Assembly: GCF_000699445.3 (NCBI RefSeq)
Contig: NC_067199.1
Span: forward strand, 28,852,402 to 28,916,401
Direction of reading: 5' to 3'
Length of the DNA: 64,000 nt
From: Schistosoma haematobium
Taxonomy: Eukaryota > Platyhelminthes > Trematoda > Strigeidida > Schistosomatidae
Numbering within the stretch: position 1 is the first letter of the stretch; the number at the start of each line of letters is the position of its first letter. Of the stretch, positions 36,928 through 49,622 are shown piece after piece. The notes below the pieces were generated by a model. It was not told the DNA's origin. It made no database searches and saw only the letters and a list, made by a program, of their open reading frames with translations. The translations under genes were made by a program, and so were the position numbers.

Positions 36928-39900
36928 GTAAGGGATATGGAGTTACGAATTTCAGCGAAAATATCATCACTCTGTTTAATTGAATGCACAAATATGAACT
37001 AAAATTTAAAGCGAATGAACTGATGTTGGATCAGTCAGAGTAGAGTAGGACATCTGATATATTTTGCTTTTATAGTCGAAGGTGCCAGAAGGATTAAGTG
37101 AAACAAATGTGAGATAAAATTATGGATAATTTGATAGAAAATTTGACATTTGTGAAATGAAAATCAGGTAATTACAATGAGTTAAGGACAATGTAAGTGA
37201 TAAACTAGGAAATACTCCATTTGCGTACAAAGTTCAGAGTTCCTCTAATGGATAACTAAAGCTTTTGTATTGAGGATCCTGGTAGATTTCTAAGGTTTCT
37301 ATAAATGGCCATAAAATCAACATGTGTGTTAGTTCAATGATCACAATCAATTGAATGTTCAAGGTCTCCCTTCGAATTTGTAGGACCGAACTGAAAAATG
37401 TTCATGCAACCAGACAAGATTTTTGCCACTATATGTGGTGTATTGTGTTCTACTTATATGAACAGATATAAGTAGAATGTTTCAGGAACTGGAAGTAGGA
37501 TCCTTACAGACAGAAGAGAAAAATGCGTAGCAAGGAAAGAAAAACAAAAGGAACTGGAGTAATAACAGGAATGAAAGAACAAAGAAGTTTGTAAAAGATA
37601 ATTCAAGGAAGATGTGCTAATGGTGTATTCAATGAATTGTTTTGCAAATTGCTTTACAAGTAAATGCAGTGTGTGTATTTCTCTCTCGGTAAACAGTATT
37701 GCTCACACTGTTAGTACTGCATGTTCGTCATACTACCCTCCTTTATATGTCGCTATTCGAGTCAGTTTCTGTAGTTAAGATTCATAACTGAATATGGACA
37801 CATTATCATAATCTACAAACACAAGTGATATAATTTTCATTGTTTATACAGATTGAGATTCATTCACTCTTTTGAAATTAGTGGATGTTGATAACCAGTG
37901 TTTATCCATTCGATAATCTAGTTCGTTTATTAAACATACAATAAAACCAGTGGAATTGATAGAAACATAGTATTTATGATAATAAACAAACAAATATATG
38001 TTCACTTAAATAGCTTACTTCAATAGAATTTTGATTACTTAGACTTAAAGTTTGTCCATTACAAACAACACATAACGTGGAAATCAGTAAGTAGGTCTCA
38101 TACGTGATTTCGTTCAGAACAGTATAATCTTACTTGTTTTCATATAATTTACCTTTAGTTTGCATCAACCAAATCTATGCCAACCAAATGCTGTTAGCTA
38201 ATTGGACTTACACATGTCCGAAAATCAAGCTGTTTTAACCAACCAATTATCTCCACCGGAAATACGAACATTGCTTAAACACTGGTGAATTCAAGTCGTG
38301 TTAGATTCAGGTTGTATACGATTATGTAGTTGTCAGTTAATTTCTATTTATACTGTTGTCTTATTGTTCATCTAAAAATTTACCTATTTTTAATTAATTA
38401 CATGCTTGTAAAACTTCAGTTCCTTTTGCTTTGATGAAAACAAATATCGTTTGAGTAACAAAATAGTTGAAAGTCAAACCTTTGGGTCTGTTACTCGCCA
38501 ATGTAAGAACCGAATTTCGAAGTGTGTTCCGTTTCAGTGAATAGTTTGATTTTAAAATTCATAGTGATGTCATGTAAAGCTCTGTAAAAGTGAAAAGCAA
38601 AATGACTGCACACTTGATGGTAGACCTAGATTAGATTCTCTGTCGTGGAATGACGGCACAAAATCCATGTATTTGAGTAAATGATGTACTTACAAAGTAA
38701 AGATTTATACTGTTTTAAAGTCACTATAATTCCAACAAGAAATGAGTTAAACGTTATTCCATGCTAAATGATTGAAGGAGAGACATCCAAATGTGAAACG
38801 TATATAAATGCTAGTTGGTGACCATGTCATATCGAACTAAAAACTTGTACATGTACGTGGTTGTGAAGTCATTAAAAACCGTGACAGACTAACAATCTCA
38901 TTCAATAGTGATTGAAAATTCTACGGATATGAGTTTATATCTCTTGTTGAAATTGTTGGAATAAACTGTTAAGGAATGCAATATGGATGTCAGATGTATA
39001 TTATTTTTTGAGAATTGGTGCTTCTGACTGGTTTTTATAATGATCAAACTAACCTCACCTATTGAAAAGCATTTAATTTCAGAGTTATTACGTCAACTGA
39101 ATTTGTATCACCTGGAGAATATTTTCATTAAGGGTAAACACAGTCCATTACCACTGTGAAGTCATTTCAAGGGATCGATTGGTCTCTGTGCTCAGGTATT
39201 ATTAAATTCAAAGCTTATAACCGTGCAAGTGGAAGCTCTATCTTGTCAATATTGCGCATTGCGTATGATCCAGGATTTGAAATAATTTGGGATTGCTTGA
39301 AATGGACCGAGGATTGACTCCAAATGTACACTCACTAGATAAAAGATACCTAGATGTGTTACTAAACGCATTTATTGTCCAGAATTCCACTCTTTGTGAA
39401 GAATGAGACTCTCCGCAGTTATGAAATTTGGTTATGAACGCATGTTAATTTCTCACATTTTCGACGATTTCTGAAATAGAATATGGAGTATGGGAAGCTT
39501 TCGATCAATTAGTTCGTGTATCCATTTAAAAGAATAATTAGTTTGAACGAATAAAGACCGTAAGAGCCAACTTGTCCCTTGGAAGCGTAAGAAACTAAAT
39601 TGCTCACAAACTCAAAGTAAGAACTTAGAATAATAATAAGATCTGATGGAACCTTCTATGTCTAAGATGACTGAAATTTCATTTCGAAGCTTTTGGTGTG
39701 AGCTTAGAACGAAATATATTGGATTGCGGTTTGACTATGAATTTCGAATATCCAATATTTGGAGATAAATGATCTTTCTTATCGAAAGCTCTTTTGGTAA
39801 CTAGACATTTAAACAGCATATATTGCAAGTCTTATTCCCTGAATAAAAACAATTCTGGTCTTTGTATATATATTTATATATACATACACATGAGAGAGCA

Positions 39901-41604
39901 TTTATACAAGCGCTGATTCTTGAGGTACTGCACTTCTCAATTATCTAAAGATAGTCAGTCTAAGGTTTAGTCGTGCTCTCTCATAGTTTAAGGAAGTTTT
40001 CGGTTTTAATAAAAAAAATAGCATTAAAATAAATGAAGGCAGTTTAGGTGTGCATGATTTATGAATTACCAGCTAGAATATAGAAACGTTTTTGTACTTT
40101 GGTGCAAGACATATTTCATTCAATTCTACAATCGAAAAACGCGAAGGAAGTGTTTATTGCGTATAAAATATGTGCAAACCGTGATATGACGGCATGAGAA
40201 GAAAAATTACATTTACCACTCATTGTGATTTCTATTCAACATTAGTTCTGTTTCTAATTTAGTATGGTGATTAGTCGGTGCAGTATTTGTCATGATTCTG
40301 GGCATTTTTCATATGTGGCTATTTTGTAATCAATAATCTAATTGATTTACAAATGAATATGCTAGTGCGGGTATTTCCGACTTTGTTTATCGTCTTTTCG
40401 AGTGAATGGATCTTCACTCGTCCCAGTCGGTTTTGTTCCTATTTTACGGCGTGTGAATTGTAATGGTTTATCGTTTTAAGTATAAGTGATAGGCAACGAG
40501 AATGTAACAAACCGTATCTCGTAATCTCTGACTTCTGGATTAAAATCAGCTTTATCAAAGCTATGCAACACGAATTGATCTGAAATAGCTATATATTTTG
40601 AAGAAGTTACAGATGGATGGTTAAGAGAAGAAAAATAAAAATTTTACAATAGGTTCTAGCAAGACTTTTTCTGTTGAAATCAGTTTCTCACTCACACATC
40701 CACCATGGTTTCCTATGCAACATATAACTATGACAAAACGCACAAATACTGGTTGATGTTGAATGTGTGGACAAAAACGAAAAGGTGTTAGGTGTTTTCA
40801 GCCCATTATGAGATTGTGAAAGCTTATGATAAAATGTACTTTGCATATTGTTTAAAAATCCCCGTCATATTAAAAGACTAATGTATGAATGGAGAATATT
40901 CAATGAATAAATGCCAGTTATTAATGCGAAAACTGGCGAGGTGTTAGTTCTATCGAAGCGTCCAATTCATCCAATGGAGATTCAACGATTTGTCTAAAAT
41001 GGCGGTTCTTTGTTGAATAATATACAAAACTTAGTTACAAATCTCATCTTATGAGGTGTCTACTGCGTTTACCGTGTCCTTTTGTATGAAATAAGAAATG
41101 GCTTCGATAGTGCAAAAGACAGCTGTTAGTTGCGTCTAAACTTGGTAACAGTTTATCAACAAGCAAAAACCGAACCAAGTGCAAACAATGTGGAAACCGT
41201 TGCGTTTAAACAAGGGTTAAGCAAATGTACAAAATCGTGGATAACTGTTACAGTGATTGAGATAAAGTAATTATGATGATAAAAGCAATAGATGTTATAA
41301 GTATATGTAAACATCTCAGAATCTTACAGGACAAACTTGCGATAAAGCATATGTGTAGGAATTACTAGCAATACTACTATTTACTGAATGTAAATAAGTA
41401 GTATGAAACAATATGCAAAAGAGTCGGAGAGAAGTGAATATGGACGGAGAATAGAAAACATACTTAACACCAGATTTACGGCAGTGTTCATCGTTTAAAG
41501 TCATAGCATGTGAATTTAGGATGGTTATACAAAATTTGGTGTTTTAATGACTAGTTTGCAATGTTAACTTGAATCAGGTTTACGTTAAGTTGAATTATGA
41601 ACTT
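36928..41604. other. Long intron or intergenic stretch, first part
   Basis: No recognised gene. The only candidate exon is 39083-39133. AT-rich with a short TATATATATTTATATATACA run near 39865. If the gene has an end, the final exon could lie here, but I could not identify it. Confidence 0.45.
39083..39133 (+). CDS. Candidate micro-exon
   Basis: TTAATTTCAG precedes 51 bases with phase 1 in and out (ELLRQLNLYHLENIFIKG when joined to exon 15), followed by GTAAAC. The phase matches exon 15 but nothing downstream confirms it. Confidence 0.25.
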
Positions 41605-41640
41605 CATGGTCAGGGGTAACAGGCGTAAATAAGTAACACA
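41605..41640 (+). mobile_element. RTE 3'-tail scrap
   Basis: GGGGTAACAGGCGTAAATAA matches the 3' tails of the RTE copies at 34750 and 32850. Nothing upstream is recognisable. Confidence 0.45.
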
Positions 41641-41831
41641 TATGAAAATATACATTTTAAAATATACCATCCAGTATGTGTTTCTGATCGCAACGTCTTA
41701 TCCAATCTTCATAATTCATATGAGAGTTCGTTTATTATCAATCAATAGTAAAAAGAAAGTTCTGAAATGTTATGACTAACAGAATACTTAAAAGTCATGT
41801 ACGTTTTCAAATGAATTGAAAGTTTTTACTA

Positions 41832-42387
41832 CATAAGTAATCCTATCTATTTTGGCATTTCACTGTCATATAACTGTCAGACCTGAAGTGAAAGTTAACA
41901 CAATGGATTGAGTTAACACATATCCTCATTCGTCATGAGGCGTCATAATTCTTCCTTCAAATCACAGGGAAGAGATTTATTTGTTGAATCTGGTTGGCGT
42001 TTTTTAGCATGACATTTTTCTATGGTATATGGTTGCCGACCTCATCCCCAACCCTCCTCCTTTACTCAGGCTTGGGAGCGGCGGTATCTCTAGGAGAGCT
42101 ACATGCAGAGTTTAGTGGAATGTAGTATCATGGATTTCACTGTTCTATGAAGTTAGCTTCAAATCTGTTTGCTATTAGAATTTGATTAGATAATTTATTA
42201 TAAGAACGAATTAGGGACTTCTCATGAAAATAATAAAACTGTTAACCTACAGTAGATCTATGAGTTTCGGAAGTTGGTGTGGTTATGATATAAGTAATCC
42301 CATCTATTTAGACATTTCACTATCATATAACTATCAGACCTGAAGTGGAAGTTAACACAATGGATTATGCTAATACATGTCTTCATT
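41832..42387. repeat. Imperfect direct repeats flanking an RTE leader fragment
   Basis: 41832-41928 and 42290-42387 are about 85% alike (both contain AGTTAACACAATGGATT and TATAACT-TCAGACCTGAAGT). Between them lies an RTE 5' leader. Confidence 0.7.
41925..42117 (-). mobile_element. RTE-clade 5' leader fragment
   Basis: On the minus strand: GAGCTACAT-less leader with CGCTCCCAAGCCTGAGTAAA, GGAGGAGGGTTGGGGATGAG and the GGAAGAATTATGACGCCTCA motif seen at 8800 and 33940. No coding part. Confidence 0.65.
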
Positions 42388-45300
42388 AATAACACAAACA
42401 TCCCCAAACTTTCCATTTTCGTGTGTGTTCAGGTGATTTATCTACGAGTATAAGTTCTAACTGAACAGCGTTTGACAATGAAGTTTTTCTGTTTGTAAAT
42501 GTATAGTCGTATTCCAAAATATGTGAGTGTGGAGAGTCAATGTTACTTAGTGTGAAATTGTAAATCGGATTTTGATTAGCTTTTAGGTTATTGTGATTGG
42601 AAACGTTAGGATTAATCAGTACTACTCAGGTGTTGGATTCTATAAAATACAATTTTGTAGTTTATGAAATTTCCGTTCTACTGCCTAGATAAGTAGTCCT
42701 GACTATGTGCATATAAAATGATAAATAGAAAGAAACAAAATATCTAGATTGAGATTAAGATGTACAGTCTAAAATCCCTAGATAATGTGGACTTCCGAAC
42801 TGCTAAATCCGAAAATGAGATTTGACAGTAGAAAATGATACACAAACGAGTGGATTTGAAAAAGCACATCTAATTGGACGTGTTTCAGATGTTTGACAGT
42901 GATTTGTGAGCAATGGTGAACACGTATGGAGACAGATCATATGCTTTCGGAGGTCAGGTTGTGTTTTTCCTATTGTCAATTAATTTTGTATGCAATATTT
43001 TGCTGTTTGTTTGTTCTGACAAATCACGTCTTTATGAGACAAGTGGCGTATCAGAAAGCTATGATGGTCGAGAATTTTGTCGTCACCTATTTCGTGACCA
43101 TTTCTTACTGGGGAAATCCACATAAATTTGTCTAAATATTTTCACAAATGCAGTGCTAAACATAACTTGATCTTTATAATCATTTTCTACCCCTATTTCA
43201 CAGAATTGTGGTCATCTATGTTATATCCAGTAACTCAAACTGAGCAAGAGTGCAAAGTGTTGTTTCACTACTTAGTGTTTTCAATGAGACATGTGATGGC
43301 AACACCTTTGACTGGAAAACATTTCTCTTAGTTGAACTACATTGGTGCATCTGAGAAATTCAAACTCGGAATGAAACAGTGGGAACTAATTGACTGTAAT
43401 TAATCCAACATATAAATACATTTTTCAGTTGAATTAATAAAAGCAACCAACAGTTTTAACCACACTATTATAAAGGGTGAGTTTAACATGGTGGTAGATC
43501 ACCTTAATTCTTGTTCCTTATTGTAGTTATTTATTACAAACAGTTCCAAGATGTGACACGGAGAGTTAATTCACTTTAATTACTATTTCTCCGTAACGTA
43601 ATAAACAATGAAAATAATGGTGAAAGAACCTTTATTCACTGGAGCATACCAGATAGACAATAGAAAACGCCTAAATACCGGTGTCTTATATTCATTCAAT
43701 TTGTTATCCTTAAATTATCTGCAGGCTAAATTATATCAATGCTTTATTACAATATGACAGATATGAATTGTTTCAATAAAGGGCAATCGATGTATTAAAT
43801 AAAACAAGATATCAACGACCTCTTATAGAACACCATTTTGTATTATTCACTTATCAAGTCAACGTATAATATTGTTTTATTCAGTCACCTGGTTACCAAA
43901 GTGTTAGTTTTTTTCACTTACCTTAAGGTCAACTTTGCAAGTAGTACAGTGTATCACAGTTTCGTCCCAGGTTCTTTTCATGCTTCCAACTCATCATCGC
44001 CCAAAATACTAAAGACAAGTCATCATCATTATGTTTTTGGTCAGTATAAGAGTATATAGGAATAATTGTTGCTATTGGAGTGTTCAAGTTTTTTGTTGTT
44101 CAAAAATTCATTCATATGACAAATATGTGGATTGTCATCAGGTTTCTTTTGTTATTAGGGATTAGAATAAATAGGTGTAACTACCCAAAACCCAGTGACT
44201 GCATTCTGATTGGCTGAAACGACTACATATTTTGCAACTATTTAAATGAATTCAGCTTTACTTGAAATTAATTTAGCTACTGACTGAAATTAGTTCAATC
44301 ATCCGTAAATATTTTAAACAAAGTTGAACCCAAAATTTCATCATCATCATCATCACCTTCGTTTGACTTACATTTTCACATTCATACATAATGATAGTCT
44401 ATCAAAGAATTCCAACAGATTTGATCATTATACTGATTCATACTGTTTGTAAGTTGATGAGTGATTGTTTAGGTTTAAACTAATATATTGCATTCAGTAG
44501 TTCATGGATCATTTGAACAATCCTCAAAATTGTGTGAAAATAATTCATCGTAAGTCTGTTGATAGAATATTAATGGTTTATGATCATAGTAGTGATGGTA
44601 ATAAATATTTACACTTTTCTCTTTAAGTGTCCTTAGTTGATTAGAGGTTTGTTAATAAACAGAAATCAGAAGATAAGTGACAAAATGTATTCAGTCGACA
44701 TCAGTTATTTATCATTACTTTCTTGTTAATATTGTTCATCTGTAGTCATCTGCTTACACGGCTTGGTTACAGAATAATCGTTAATAACATGTATGTTTAG
44801 TTCTTAGTGGTGACCTAAATCTATGGTTTACTTAGCTGCTAACAAGCCCCGAATAATACACAACCAGCGTTTCCTATCGACTATCCTCAACCACCTAACA
44901 AATTTCTGTGTGATATAGATGCATAAGTAACACAAAATGTGGTATAATTGTTTGTACTGAGCAGTTACATGACATTTATTTCACTTGTGGTATACAGTAT
45001 AGACATCAGTTATTAACTATTTATGTATAGAATTCGGAATCGCTAGTCAAATTGAATTAATGTGACTCAAACGATAGAGGAAGCGGTCAACTATAATCAC
45101 AGTCAAATTAAACTGTGTTACAAACAAGTAGTAGAGCAATATCTTCAATTTTCTTTATCAATACTACATCCCAAACAGGTTTGTTCTACCATTCGATATA
45201 CGTGAACTAAATTGCAAATGATTACTGTGCAAACTATCCATAAACATTTTACCAGACTATTTAAATCGGTACCTCTGCCTAAAGACAGGCAACTAATTGA

Positions 45301-46341
45301 TAACAAATCAAATGAGGAAAGGATCACCTCTAGAAGCTAACACATAGAAAGCCCATAGAAAAGATTAAAGTAATCAGAACCACTAAACACATCTCGACTT
45401 GATTAGTTTAAATGACGGTTCTAAACTAATTAAGAGTATTGGCCTGAAGACCTACCATTTGAATGATATAACTTTCAATATAACGTCCAATGAAAGACAG
45501 TGCTAAAGATAAAGTTTCTCGAAATAGTGTATCCATAAATTCAGTTGCTTGATTTTGAACTTTAACAAATCAGTTTCTTTTTCGGAAATAGTTTCACTGA
45601 TTGTTGATTTTAATAATCTTAATATTTTTGGTAAGTGCGAAAACTGTCCAGTAATATACGAAAAGCAATTTAAAATATTTAGACTGTCTAAAATAAGGAT
45701 GGGACTTAGTTGATCTTTAGTCAGCCATTAATGCTAATGCGTTATCTTGATATGAGCATGTTTGCTGACGCTTCTGTTTGTTTGGAATATCACATCAATA
45801 GTGTATAAGAATGATAGTTAAAAGTAAGCTGAGCACAATTCTCAAGAATTTCGGGCTAATTATTGGCATTATTTTCGGTTTCGTTTATGGTTGAACTGAA
45901 TGAACAAACCCTAAACCTTAATGATCTGTTGTTGATTGTGTAGTAAATACAGTCAGTGATTTCGTATTGAAATCATATTCAAAGCTCTTTACTCTTAGTT
46001 TCGATTTACCAACTTTCCAAGATGGAGAAACTTGTAGAAGTACTAAACTGTGCAGAGATATTAAATTACGATTTTAGGATGGCCAGGTCATATCCAAATA
46101 GTACAAATTCCGTTGTATTTAGCTAATGTGACGATAATAGTTTGTTGTACTAAGTATAAACCTTGTTATCTCATCTCCAGACTCAAATCACTGATTTTTA
46201 ATAGCAAATTAATGGTTTTCTGCAATTCAGTTCCACACATGAAAACTAAAGTTATTGAAATATGCATAACAAATTTCACTTACATACATATTCTAAATTA
46301 CTGGTGTGTATAAGATCGCAATACATAATCTTTTTGACTAG
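42388..46341. other. Long intron or intergenic stretch, second part
   Basis: No firm gene. A possible exon begins at 43204. A short CAT/ATC microsatellite lies near 44340. Because the phase does not connect exon 15 or the candidate micro-exon to exon 16, a gene boundary in this stretch is possible. Confidence 0.45.
43204..43330 (+). CDS. Candidate exon, unplaced
   Basis: A strong acceptor (CTACCCCTATTTCACAG) opens a phase-1 frame (ELWSSMLYPVTQTEQECKVL and onward) to a stop at 43331. In-frame donors exist (e.g. GTAACT after 43231) but none gives the phase 2 required by exon 16. It might instead be a terminal exon. Confidence 0.22.
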
Positions 46342-46421
46342 GAACTGTGTTAATGGTCACTGCATTAATGGAACGTGTGTATGTAATACATGTTGGATCG
46401 GGAAAACCTGTGAAGAACGAG
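46342..46421 (+). CDS. Exon 16, EGF-like module
   Basis: Acceptor TTTTTGACTAG, donor GTAAGT. The 26 codons read NCVNGHCINGTCVCNTCWIG then KTCEER: six cysteines spaced as in compact tenascin/teneurin-type EGF repeats (C-X4-C-X4-C-X-C-X2-C-X5-C). One NGT sequon. Incoming phase 2 is not matched by any upstream exon found; outgoing phase 1 matches exon 17. Such modules typically mediate extracellular contacts. Confidence 0.8.
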
Positions 46422-47502
46422 GTAAGTCAGTCATTTATGGTTTAACTAGTCAATGTTACTAATAACAAGATAATTTTCTGTTCGGTTTTATAAATATTTG
46501 GTTACATTCTATCCTTTTCTTTTTCGAGATGATGCTAAAGACTCTTATCTCTAGCTCATAAGATTTACTGTGGTGTATTCTACTGATCCCTGTCTACATA
46601 AGTAGTATGTAAACCAATCACAATTTGTATTTCTCTCAGAAGAAGCTTGAGAAGATATCACTGAATAAAACAGAATGGGGAAGCATGAAGTGATTGAGAG
46701 ATGGATGAATCATGAATGATGTAAGGACAAGTGATGTAGGATTTGGAAATGAAGTGTTCAATGTATGGTTTTCACATTTCATGGAAAACCTCTGTAATTT
46801 TGCATTGAACAATAAATTTGTTTTCCACACCCGAGTTCTTCATTAACTACATTACTTGTATAAGAAATAAACATTACACTGAATGGATAATAATTCACAT
46901 TTCTTGATAAGCTTATAGTCAAATTTACTTCGCATCTTGTTAAAAGAAATTTTGGAAAATCGTCAGTTGGTTAACTTAAAATTTCTTCATGAATTGATTC
47001 ATCTATTTGTAAAAACCCTCAATCATTTAAAACAATTAGTCCCTTTGATAAATTTCGATAATGATATTAGAAGACGAAGATTATCAGAACTATGTGATAT
47101 ATTAGCGCAATACATTTCGAACAATCTGGTCACACACATACTTGTTAAGAGCATTTATATATGAAAATAAAAGGTCAACTAGACAGGAAACGGGGTAAGA
47201 GGAGATAAGGATAATGATAAGAGTAATAATAATAATAATGTGAACACAATTTGAAACCTAATCACTCTGGCTAAACCTACCCTGGTAATATTGACTTATT
47301 GTTCGAAATGTATTGCGCTAATATATCACATAGTTCTGATAATCTTCGTCTTCTAATATCATTATCGAAGCTCAATCATTTGTATTGTGCATTGGTTACA
47401 GTTAAAGAAATATTGTCCATTCCATGATTCATAACTCATTTCTCATTTACATATGTATTGTGAAATATTAACTTTGTAGAGATTATATGCTTACCATTTT
47501 AG
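46422..47502. other. Intron 16 with a perfect 72-base inverted repeat
   Basis: Contains the hairpin described separately and an open frame 46937-47164 whose product (DNDIRRRRLSELCDILAQYI) I do not recognise. An AAT microsatellite is at about 47225. No exon fits. Confidence 0.5.
47054..47370. repeat. Perfect 72-base inverted repeat, 173-base spacer
   Basis: 47054-47125 is the exact reverse complement of 47299-47370 (ends TTCGATAATGATATTAG and CATTTCGAACAAT). The left arm sits in a helical, coding-like frame. No transposase or terminal duplications are seen. Confidence 0.9.
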
Positions 47503-47879
47503 TACATAGAATTCTAAAATTCACTCAGACAGTATTCACCTTCGAAACCAAGTTTTCTAACTGGATCAATGGAAGTCTGATTGGTGGTCTTTCTCTGAGT
47601 GATGAAAACTCCTCCTTAGCATCGTGTGGAAGTGTTCGATTTAACATTGTACCTGGTTCAAACTACTTACCAGTAGCTATCGATGGAACAACTGGTATTT
47701 TGAAAGTAATTGAAAGTGATTATGAAACAATGAAAAATAATACCTCCATCACTTTCCAAGTGACAGTTAGGAATGCAAATACTTCACTGAATATATCTGA
47801 TGATGCAACGGTCAACATTTTAATTGATGAAAATTATTCTGACGAAGAAACAGGAAGTGAAATCACTGCAGTCAAGAGG
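47503..47879 (+). CDS. Exon 17, cadherin-like segment
   Basis: The acceptor TTACCATTTTAG completes a Val codon from exon 16. An alternative acceptor at 47532 has the same phase. The donor is GTATGA in phase 0. The 125 codons carry seven sequons and end in a cadherin-style strand and Ca-site-like tail (SITFQVTVRNANTSLNISDD, then TVNILIDENYS), with IDGTTGILKV resembling the cadherin D-X-X-T-G-X-L step. Cadherin hallmark LDRE and DXNDN are incomplete, so I call it cadherin-like only. Confidence 0.8.
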
Positions 47880-48529
47880 GTATGATCTCTGTTTATTGTA
47901 GTATTTTTTGAAAATTAAACTGCAGTATTTGTCATTGATTTCACAATTAGTAAGTTGTCACTGAAAGAGATTCATGACTTGTTTCAATTGACACTGTAGT
48001 AACCTGTTTCTTTGAAACAAGCATAATAATATGATCAATGGTTCTTCAAATCTTATGTCATAGTTCTGAGCCTTGATGTTCAAACAACAACAACAACAGC
48101 AGCAGAATATCAACACGATTAGTGGTATGCTACCACTGGTGACAACCTACAAATCAAATGAACGTCAAACTCTCATAAAACGCTACGAATAATTATTTTT
48201 GTCAAAAATGTTAACTTATAAGTATGAAAACTATTTAAAATAATGGTAGTAATAAGAATTATAAGTAGGCATAATCGTCTTTGAATTCGTATGTATTTCA
48301 CATTCATTTATCTTACAAAACAATGTGGTGTTTCAGATTGCAACCTTCATTCATTAATGAACTCGATTTAATAATTTCGATGTTAATGAAATAAAATAGT
48401 GTTTTCATCAGGACGTTGTGATACGATTCAGCAAATGTGCACAGTAAGATATAGAACCATGATGTGTACTATCCAAAATAATTGATTTGAGGTTTTCAGA
48501 TGAGTAATGTCATTTTTTCTTCTTTATAG
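47880..48529. other. Intron 17
   Basis: Contains a CAACAACAACAACAGCAGCAG microsatellite-like run near 48085; otherwise nothing. Confidence 0.5.
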
Positions 48530-48808
48530 GGCGTCATAGTTCCACCGAATACTATCAATGTCACATTTTCCAGAGTATACATCCAAGATAATCCAAATTA
48601 TTGTCTATTCGATACATGGTTTATTGATTCGGTAATTGTCCTTCCACCTGGAAATAATAGTTTGATCATGAAGTTTTCTGGTCCGTCTCTAAATAATGTC
48701 TATTACGGATATATACAATATTTGTTTGCTTACTACAACGGTTCAAATATAGCAAATAATTATCCTGTGAAGTTTAGTAATCTCACATACTTGAACAATA
48801 ATTCCTCG
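48530..48808 (+). CDS. Exon 18
   Basis: The acceptor is TTCTTCTTTATAG and the donor is GTAAGG. 93 codons, phase 0 at both ends, no internal Met near the start. Five or more sequons (NVT, NNS, NGS, NLT, NNS) and the pattern VIVLPPGNNSLIMKFSGPSL resemble the other repeat exons. It is symmetric and could be skipped without a frameshift. Confidence 0.82.
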
Positions 48809-49298
48809 GTAAGGATATGAATGTAGTTTGTTTAATTTTACTGTTTACAGCATTTTCTGTTAGAGATTGTAAATGTATGTGTAACAGGGAATGTACAGAT
48901 AAATATAGATATGACACTTCTTGATTCCTGTCACTAGAGGTTGTTCGTTGTGATGTGTTTAATAATTTCTGGAAGTTTCTAGGTTGTGGATATCCATTGA
49001 TACTGCACTTCAGAAAATAATGAAGCATATCTAGTAGGTTTCAATAGCACATTGTTATGTACATAAACGTTTCTCATGGAAACATAGTAAACAGACCAGT
49101 TTGATTCATGTTTACTAATAGTAAAATACACTTCGTCTAACAAGCATTAAATGTGTATAAAAATAAGAAATCCCTAGATAATTCGAATTACATTATGTAG
49201 ACACAGTCAGGTTTTCTGAATTCACTATGTGTATAGGTATAACCTTTAGTTAACAGTCTCTCATGAAGCTGATATATCGTCTAATGCTTTTCTCCTAG
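48809..49298. other. Intron 18
   Basis: No gene or element. The minus-strand 81-codon frame is judged noise. Confidence 0.5.
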
Positions 49299-49622
49299 CC
49301 TTCAAGTTTCCTAATGGCAAGTCAAATACTCGTTTCATCTGCTCCTGCGGATGATGAGAAGAACTTCAGTATTAGGATGAGATTCAAAACTGGTCTTTTT
49401 CCTGAAAGGACACCTCCTCCAATGGGTACCAGTTTAGTAGTTACGACGGAAGCATTACTAACTCCAAAAATTACCGTGGATTTTTCCATGGTTGTCTCTT
49501 CAAACTGTCCAACTCAATATGATGCAGTTAATTTCATAAAGTGTCCTCAGTCGGTTAATTATGGTGGAGTCTATGATTATTCTGTGAACTTCTTTATAAG
49601 TAGACCAATAGGAGATTATACG
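49299..49622 (+). CDS. Exon 19
   Basis: Acceptor TTTTCTCCTAG, donor GTAAGT, 108 codons, phase 0 on both sides. One NFS sequon, two cysteines (SSNCPTQY, FIKCPQS), and the pattern KNFSIRMRFKTGLFPERTPP. The SSNCP motif resembles SNDCP of exon 10, hinting at the same domain type at the same position in the repeat. Confidence 0.84.

Noticed and set aside
42913..43135. Two overlapping frames with a hydrophobic run that might be a membrane segment
   Set aside because: No acceptor in phase, and the frames stop without a donor.
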